NCBI GenBank assembly: GCA_002345545.1
Contig: DDVW01000015.1
Location: 372-9,703, forward strand
Direction of reading: 5' to 3'
From: Stenotrophomonas sp. UBA2302
GTDB lineage: Bacteria; Pseudomonadota; Gammaproteobacteria; Xanthomonadales; Xanthomonadaceae
Length of the DNA stretch: 9,332 nt
Shown: positions 4,556 through 9,332 of the stretch, one piece after another
Position numbering within the stretch: the stretch's first letter is position 1
Layout of the letters: every line of letters starts with the position of its first letter
The notes under the pieces: model-generated
The model's database searches: none
What the model was told of the DNA's origin: nothing
What the model saw: the letters and a program-made list of their open reading frames with translations, nothing else
Program-made: the position numbers and the translations under genes

Positions 4556-6499
4556 ATGCGTTCTCCGTTCCTGATGCTGCCCCTGGCCGTGGCGCTTGCC
4601 GCCGGTTGTGCCAAAGAGCCTGTCGCACCCACCGTCGACCCCGTCGCCGAGAAGCCCGCCGCCGCCGTGAATACCGTCAGCCGCAGCCACGATGAAAGCT
4701 CCTACGCCGAGCCGGACAAGGTCGCCATCACCGATCTGGCGCTGGACCTGAAGGTCGATTTCGACGCCCGCCAGATCGGCGGCACCGCCACCTACACGCT
4801 GGAGTGGAAGGACAAGGCCGCCAGGCAGCTGCTGCTCGATACCCGCGAGCTGAGCATCGAGAAGGTCGAGGCCGTGGCCGCCGATGGCAGCACCTCGCCG
4901 CTGCCGTTCACGCTGGCGCCGGCCGACAAGGTGTTCGGCAGCAAGCTGAGCATCGAGACCCCGGAGCAGCCGGCCAGCGTGCGCATCACCTACCACACCG
5001 CGCCGACCGCCTCGGGCCTGCAGTGGCTGGAGCCGTCGATGACCGAGGGCAAGAAGCTGCCCTTCATGTTCAGCCAGTCGCAGGCGATCCACGCCCGTTC
5101 GTGGGTACCGCTGCAGGACACCCCGAGCGTGCGCTTCACCTACAGCGCGCACGTGACCAGCCGCCCGGACGTGATGGTGCTGATGAGCGCCGACAACGAC
5201 CCGAAGGCCGCGCGTGACGGTGACTACGCCTTCACGATGCCGCAGCCGATTCCGTCCTACCTGCTGGCCATCGCTGCCGGCGACCTGGTGTTCGAGCCGA
5301 TCTCCGCGCGCTCGGGCGTGTGGGCCGAGCCGGCCATGGTGGCCAAGGCGACCCGGGAGTTTGAGGACACCGAGAAGATGATCGGTGCCGCCGAAAAGCT
5401 GTACGGCGAATACCGCTGGGGCCGCTACGACATGCTGGTGCTGCCGCCGTCGTTCCCGTTCGGCGGCATGGAGAACCCGCGCCTGACCTTCGCCACGCCG
5501 ACGGTGATCGTCGGTGACAAGTCTCTGGTGTCGCTGGTCGCGCACGAGCTGGCGCACAGCTGGTCCGGCAACCTGGTGACCAACGCCAGCTGGAAGGACA
5601 TCTGGCTCAACGAAGGCTTCACCACCTACGTGCAGGGCCGTATCACCGAGGCGCTGTACGGCGCCGAGATGGCCGAGATGGAGCGCGAGATCGACCAGAG
5701 CGACCTGCTGGCCGAAGTGAAGGGCATGAGTCCGGCCGACCAGGCGCTGGCGCTGCCGCCGCTCAACGAGCGTGACCCGGACGAGGCGCTGAGCAACGTC
5801 GCCTACGTCAAGGGCGCCTGGTTCCTGCAGTTCCTGGAACAGCGTTTCGGTCGTGAAGTGTTCGATCCGTTCCTGCGCGGCTGGTTCAACGACCACGCCT
5901 TCCAGAGCGCCAACACCGACCAGTTCGTCGCCTACATGCGCAAGAACCTGCTGCCGAAGAACGCGGCGGCGGTGACCGATGCCGAACTGGACGCTTGGCT
6001 GGAACAGCCCGGCATTCCGGCCTTCGCGCCCAAGGCGCGTTCGCGCAACTTCGCCGTGGTTGACACCGCACGCATCGCCTATCTGGGCAGCGACAGCGTG
6101 CCCAGCAACCAGGTCACCGGCGAGTGGGGCACGCAGGAGTGGGTGCGGTTCATCGATGGCCTGGGGCAGACGCAGCCGCTGGAGAAGCTGGCGCAGCTGG
6201 ACAAGGCCTACCACTTCACCGGCACGCCGAACGGCGAGATCGCGATGCGCTGGTACCCGCTGGCGATCCGCAGCGGCTACAGCGAAGCACAGGCCGCCGC
6301 CGGCGAGTTCATCCAGACCGTGGGCCGGCGCAAGCTGGTGCTGCCGATCTATGCCGAGCTGCTGAAGACGCCCGAAGGCCTGGCCTTCGCCAAGGACGTG
6401 TTCGCCCGCGCCAAGCCCGGTTACCACCCGATCACCACCGCGTCGGTGGAAGACATGATCGCCAAGGCCGAAGCCGCAATGGCGACGCCGGTGCAGTAA
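4556..6499 (+). CDS. Secreted M1 family zinc aminopeptidase lipoprotein, leukotriene A4 hydrolase-like
   Basis: This 647-residue protein has an N-terminal signal peptide ending in AAGC, so Cys18 should be lipidated and the enzyme anchored in the periplasm or outer membrane. A low-complexity linker rich in Pro and Ala follows to about residue 45, then the beta-sheet N-domain, the thermolysin-like catalytic domain and a helical C-domain. Key residues: the GGMEN exopeptidase motif at 303-307, zinc site HELAH at 330-334 (His330, Glu331, His334) with third ligand Glu353 in NEGF, and the catalytic Tyr417. QWLEP and QSQAIHAR near 156-181, DPDEALSNVAYVKG at 407-420 and EIAMRW at 561-566 align with mammalian leukotriene A4 hydrolase. 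The position of human Tyr378 is Leu412 here. The likely role is release of N-terminal residues from peptides outside the cytoplasm; an epoxide hydrolase activity is untested. The start has AAGG at 4546-4549; an in-frame TTG at 4538 would disturb the signal peptide less plausibly. Confidence 0.93.
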   Translation: MRSPFLMLPLAVALAAGCAKEPVAPTVDPVAEKPAAAVNTVSRSHDESSYAEPDKVAITDLALDLKVDFDARQIGGTATYTLEWKDKAARQLLLDTRELSIEKVEAVAADGSTSPLPFTLAPADKVFGSKLSIETPEQPASVRITYHTAPTASGLQWLEPSMTEGKKLPFMFSQSQAIHARSWVPLQDTPSVRFTYSAHVTSRPDVMVLMSADNDPKAARDGDYAFTMPQPIPSYLLAIAAGDLVFEPISARSGVWAEPAMVAKATREFEDTEKMIGAAEKLYGEYRWGRYDMLVLPPSFPFGGMENPRLTFATPTVIVGDKSLVSLVAHELAHSWSGNLVTNASWKDIWLNEGFTTYVQGRITEALYGAEMAEMEREIDQSDLLAEVKGMSPADQALALPPLNERDPDEALSNVAYVKGAWFLQFLEQRFGREVFDPFLRGWFNDHAFQSANTDQFVAYMRKNLLPKNAAAVTDAELDAWLEQPGIPAFAPKARSRNFAVVDTARIAYLGSDSVPSNQVTGEWGTQEWVRFIDGLGQTQPLEKLAQLDKAYHFTGTPNGEIAMRWYPLAIRSGYSEAQAAAGEFIQTVGRRKLVLPIYAELLKTPEGLAFAKDVFARAKPGYHPITTASVEDMIAKAEAAMATPVQ

Positions 6500-6521
6500 T
6501 CCGGTTCGATGCGGGATCCAG

Positions 6522-6556
6522 ACCAGCGGCGGGCATTGGCCCGCCGTTGGTGTTTC
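6522..6556 (+). terminator. Intrinsic terminator of the aminopeptidase gene
   Basis: ACCAGCGGCGGGC (6522-6534) pairs with GCCCGCCGTTGGT (6539-6551) over 13 positions with a single G·U pair and a four-base loop, starting 22 bases after the stop codon. A short T-containing tail (GTTTCC) follows. The very strong GC stem and position just after the gene support a terminator despite the weak U-run. It separates the aminopeptidase from the lipoprotein gene downstream. The rest of the gap to 6717 holds no gene that I can support; TTTAAA at 6661-6666 is a possible -10 for the next gene. Confidence 0.7.
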
Positions 6557-6717
6557 CGCATGATGGCAGTACCGGACACCGGCGCGTTGCCCCCGTTCCG
6601 GATGCGTGGTTTGCCGCTGCGGATGGCACGGTGTGATGTGGGCAATCGCCTTCATGGATGTTTAAAGTGGACGCCGTTGCGCGGCATGGCTGCGCCCGTT
6701 TCCATGGAGTTGCCTTG

Positions 6718-7455
6718 ATGAAACCGTTGATCCTCGGCGCGCTGTGCGCCATCGCGCTGGCCGGTTGCAGCGATCCGGAAGCCGAGCGCCAGAAGCAGGC
6801 TGCCGCCGCCGCGCAGGAGCATGCGCGCCAGGAGCTGGCCGCCGAGGCCATCGGCAAGCAGTACGACAGCGCCGTGGCCGCGGCGGAGTGGGAAAAGGCG
6901 CGGGTCCACGGCGTCGCGTTGCTGGACCAGTATCCGCAGTCGGAGGTGGCCGCGCGCATCGAGCCGGAACTTGCCGGCATACGCGAAAAAGCCGAGGCCG
7001 CACGCGAGCTGCGGCGCATGCAGGCGCTGTGGAGCTACAACCAGGTGGCGGTGAAGGGCGGTGCGCAGCGTTCGGCGATGCTCTACAGCAAGGAGCGGGT
7101 GGACGTGGACGGCAGCGGTCCCAAGCCGGTGCAGCTGGTGTTCCGTGACCATCCGCAATGGAAGCGGCATGCCTATCTGGTGCTGCAGGCCGGCGATTTC
7201 GCCAAGGCCTGTTATGGCAGTTGCCAGGTCACGGTGACGGTGGATGATCAGCCGCCGCGACGGATGGCCGCACACCGTCCGGATACCGACGAGGCCATCG
7301 CCATGTTCATCACCGACAACCGCGGCCTGTGGCGGCTGGCACGCAAGGCCAAGGTCATCCAGATCCAGTTCCCGGTGAAAAACGGCAGCCAGCCGACGGC
7401 GGTATTCGAAGTCGGCGGGCTGGATGGCAGCCAGATGCCGGCCGGCTGGGACTGA
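6718..7455 (+). CDS. Uncharacterised lipoprotein with helical N-half and C-terminal beta domain
   Basis: I do not recognise a named family. The 245-residue product begins with a clear lipoprotein signal, LAGC at 14-17; Cys17 would be lipidated and Ser18 at the next position favours outer-membrane sorting. Residues 20-110 are rich in Ala, Glu, Arg and Lys and look helical, possibly coiled coil or a TPR-like hairpin (EWEKARVHGVALLDQYP, 57-73). Residues 110-235 look like a beta-rich domain, with Cys165 and Cys169 able to form a disulfide. Similar C-terminal domains occur, as I recall, in unnamed Xanthomonadaceae lipoproteins. The ATG at 6718 is chosen because GGAG at 6706-6709 lies eight bases upstream; an in-frame upstream ATG at 6658 would bury the signal peptide. 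It is followed after 37 bases by a small membrane protein gene with its own ribosome site, so the two are probably co-transcribed. No catalytic residues are apparent. Confidence 0.85.
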   Translation: MKPLILGALCAIALAGCSDPEAERQKQAAAAAQEHARQELAAEAIGKQYDSAVAAAEWEKARVHGVALLDQYPQSEVAARIEPELAGIREKAEAARELRRMQALWSYNQVAVKGGAQRSAMLYSKERVDVDGSGPKPVQLVFRDHPQWKRHAYLVLQAGDFAKACYGSCQVTVTVDDQPPRRMAAHRPDTDEAIAMFITDNRGLWRLARKAKVIQIQFPVKNGSQPTAVFEVGGLDGSQMPAGWD

Positions 7456-7492
7456 GCCGGGCCGTGCGCACGCATTGAACGGAGAGGGCGTG

Positions 7493-7726
7493 ATGGATGT
7501 TGCAATCGTGGTGGTGGTCAGCCTGCTGGCCATCGCCCTGCATGTGGTTCTGTACCTGCTGTTCCGGCGCTGGATGGACCGCGATCTGGCGCTGTCTTTT
7601 GCCGGGGATGACCCGGGCAAGCGCGACTACATGCTGCAGTGCCTGCAGCGCGCCAAAGGAGCCGGTGTCCGTCGGGCCGATCTGCCGGCGTGGCTGGAAC
7701 GCGAGGCGGCGGACTACCGCGGGTAG
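7493..7726 (+). CDS. Small single-pass inner-membrane protein, 77 residues
   Basis: This short protein has one hydrophobic segment at residues 3-24 followed at once by FRRWMDRD. By the positive-inside rule the N-terminus faces the periplasm and the soluble tail of about 50 residues faces the cytoplasm. The tail has a GDDPGKRDYMLQCLQRAK helix region and ends LPAWLEREAADYRG. I do not recognise a family. The ATG at 7493 has GGAG at 7481-7484 eight bases upstream; extending upstream would overlap the lipoprotein gene and lacks a signal. Codon use matches the neighbours, and it lies between the lipoprotein gene and a shared terminator, so it reads as the second gene of a two-gene unit. A link in function with the lipoprotein is inferred from position only. 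Confidence 0.75.
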   Translation: MDVAIVVVVSLLAIALHVVLYLLFRRWMDRDLALSFAGDDPGKRDYMLQCLQRAKGAGVRRADLPAWLEREAADYRG

Positions 7727-7777
7727 TGGCTGCGTGGCGTGGGCTGGCGGGCCGTCTTGATTGCGCCTGCAAATGCA

Positions 7778-7800
7778 AACGGCACCCTCAGGGTGCCGTT
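7778..7800. terminator. Bidirectional terminator between the small membrane protein and adenosine kinase genes
   Basis: AACGGCACCC (7778-7787) and GGGTGCCGTT (7791-7800) form a perfect 10-bp stem with a three-base loop. On the plus strand the tail is TTCTGCCTTC; on the minus strand it is TTTGCATTTG, so both sides have modest T-rich tails. It lies between two convergent genes, 51 bases after one stop codon and 23 bases from the other, which is the expected place for a shared terminator. Confidence 0.8.
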
Positions 7801-7823
7801 CTGCCTTCATCCCGCCGATTGGA

Positions 7824-8756
7824 TCAGAGCGCGTAGCCGAACTGCTGCTTGAACTGCTCGTTGAACTCGGCGAAATCGAAGCGCTGGTTCTGGGTGCCCG
7901 GATGTTCGACCTTCAGCGCGCCCATCAGGTTGCCCATGCGGCCGATGGTCAGCCAGTCGTAGCCCTTCTCGATGCCGAAGATCAGGCCGGCGCGGAAGGC
8001 ATCGCCGCAACCGGTCGGATCGACCACGCGGCGCTCGTGCGCCGGCGGAATGGTGTAGCTCTTTTCCGGGGTGTGGATGATCGCGCCCTTCGGGCCCTTG
8101 GTGGTGATGTAGGCCTTGACCCGGGAAACGATTTCCTTCTCGTCCCAGCCGGTGCGCTGCTGCAGCAGGTTGGACTCGTAGTCGTTGACCACCACGAAGT
8201 CGGCCTGTTCGATGAAATCGCGCAGCTCCGGGCCGTTGAACAGCGGCATGGCCTGGCCCGGATCGAAGATGAAGGGAATGCCGCATTCGCGGAACTCGGC
8301 GGCGTTCTGGATCATGCCCTCGCGGCCATCCGGGGAGACGATGCCGATGGTCACGCCCGGCACGTCGCGCACATGGTTCTCGTAGGACTTGGCCATCGCG
8401 CCCGGGTGGAAGGCGGTGATCTGGTTGTTGTCGTGGTCGGTGGTGATGAACGCCTGCGGGGTGAACATGTCATCGATCACCTTCAGCTGCGACATGTCGA
8501 TGCCGCATTCCTGGAAATGCGCGCGGTACGGGCCGAAGTCCTGGCCGACGGTGGCCATCGGCACCGGCTTGCCGCCCAGCAGCTGCAGGTTGTAGGCGAT
8601 ATTGCCGGCGCAGCCGCCGAATTCGCGGCGCATGGCCGGCACCAGGAACGACACGTTCAGGATGTGCACCTTGTCCGGCAGGATGTGGTTCTTGAACTGG
8701 TCCGGGAACACCATGATGGTGTCGAAAGCAAGGGAACCACAGATCAGAGCGGACAT
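7824..8756 (-). CDS. adoK: Adenosine kinase, AdoK-type PfkB family
   Basis: The 310-residue ribokinase-fold enzyme phosphorylates adenosine to AMP using ATP, a purine salvage step in the cytoplasm. It aligns along its length, from memory, with Mycobacterium tuberculosis AdoK: GSLAFD at 7-12 with substrate-ribose Asp12, FPDQF near 17-21, SFLVP at 36-40, the first PfkB signature GGCAGNIAYNLQLLGG at 47-62, FHPGAM at 116-121, the NxxE-type motif NDYE at 191-194, and the anion-hole/catalytic motif DPTGCGDAFRAG at 246-257 with base Asp252. GTQN near 287-290 also matches. Length is normal (AdoK is about 324). General PfkB sugar kinases lack this combined pattern, but ribose or other nucleoside activity cannot be excluded. 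The start at 8756 fits the family N-terminus; the ribosome site is poor (AGG 11 bases upstream) and a TATAGG at 8772-8767 may place the transcript start only a few bases before the ATG. It is convergent with the membrane-protein gene and divergent from mreB. Confidence 0.87.
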   Translation of the reverse strand: MSALICGSLAFDTIMVFPDQFKNHILPDKVHILNVSFLVPAMRREFGGCAGNIAYNLQLLGGKPVPMATVGQDFGPYRAHFQECGIDMSQLKVIDDMFTPQAFITTDHDNNQITAFHPGAMAKSYENHVRDVPGVTIGIVSPDGREGMIQNAAEFRECGIPFIFDPGQAMPLFNGPELRDFIEQADFVVVNDYESNLLQQRTGWDEKEIVSRVKAYITTKGPKGAIIHTPEKSYTIPPAHERRVVDPTGCGDAFRAGLIFGIEKGYDWLTIGRMGNLMGALKVEHPGTQNQRFDFAEFNEQFKQQFGYAL

Positions 8757-8929
8757 CGCGAACAGGCCTATACGGGGAGAGGGGCACCACGCTGCGGGCG
8801 CAGGCGGGCTGGCGCGGACGGCGCACCAAAGTGCGTAAGGTTACCGGCTGTGATCGCGCACGACCAGAACCGGAGCTGTCCACTGACGTGCCCGGAGGGC
8901 CGGAAGCCCCGGTTCACAAAGGATTCTCC

Positions 8930-9332
<403 letters not shown>

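Noticed and set aside
4517..6655. Minus-strand open frame of over 700 codons antisense to the aminopeptidase gene
   Set aside because: It is the mirror of a gene with strong third-position G/C bias, is rich in His, Gln, Arg and Gly with no recognisable domain, and has no ribosome site. The plus strand encodes a clear M1 peptidase.
6500..6717. Possible small ORF between the aminopeptidase and lipoprotein genes
   Set aside because: Frames here begin without a ribosome site, overlap the terminator hairpin or the lipoprotein start, and show no recognisable features.
7720..7770. GTAG at 7723-7726, considered as the start of a Stenotrophomonas GTAG-type REP element
   Set aside because: The following bases do not form the expected GC-rich hairpin, and the TAG is simply the stop codon of the small membrane protein gene.
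3134..8756. A functional nucleoside-salvage cluster made by the deaminase and adenosine kinase
   Set aside because: The two genes are about 4 kb apart in separate transcription units with unrelated genes between them, so clustering is not supported.

Overview
The window looks like ordinary chromosomal core from a GC-rich gammaproteobacterium of the family Xanthomonadaceae, most likely Stenotrophomonas or a close Xanthomonas relative. This rests on recalled protein similarity (RhlE, UbiE, MreB and the two lipoproteins), strong G/C preference at third codon positions, and weak -35 elements. I see no phage, transposon, CRISPR array, tRNA or rRNA. No locus here is clearly an undescribed multigene system; the less familiar items are leader and intergenic structures and one uncharacterised lipoprotein/membrane-protein pair.

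Layout, left to right. (1) A 3'-truncated rhlE DEAD-box helicase on the minus strand (1-923). (2) A 369-bp divergent intergenic region. (3) A plus-strand pair, a fumarylacetoacetate hydrolase family gene (1293-2282) and maiA (2352-3008), matching the last two steps of homogentisate (tyrosine) breakdown. (4) A convergent minus-strand cytosine deaminase of the yeast Fcy1 type (3134-3586). (5) A short divergent promoter region, then ubiE (3679-4443), probably with a leaderless or near-leaderless mRNA. (6) A spacer with a long imperfect inverted repeat, then a secreted M1 aminopeptidase lipoprotein of the leukotriene-A4-hydrolase type (4556-6499) and its terminator. (7) A second, uncharacterised lipoprotein (6718-7455) and a 77-aa membrane protein (7493-7726), probably co-transcribed, ending at a shared terminator. 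(8) An AdoK-type adenosine kinase on the minus strand (7824-8756). (9) The start of mreB (9031 to the window end), which usually heads the rod-shape mreBCD cluster.

How they work together. The FAH-family protein and MaiA would act consecutively, maleylacetoacetate to fumarylacetoacetate to fumarate plus acetoacetate. The deaminase and adenosine kinase are both salvage enzymes but sit in separate transcription units. UbiE (ubiquinone methylation), the envelope lipoproteins and MreB are separate housekeeping functions. Long open frames antisense to the peptidase and kinase genes are codon-bias shadows.
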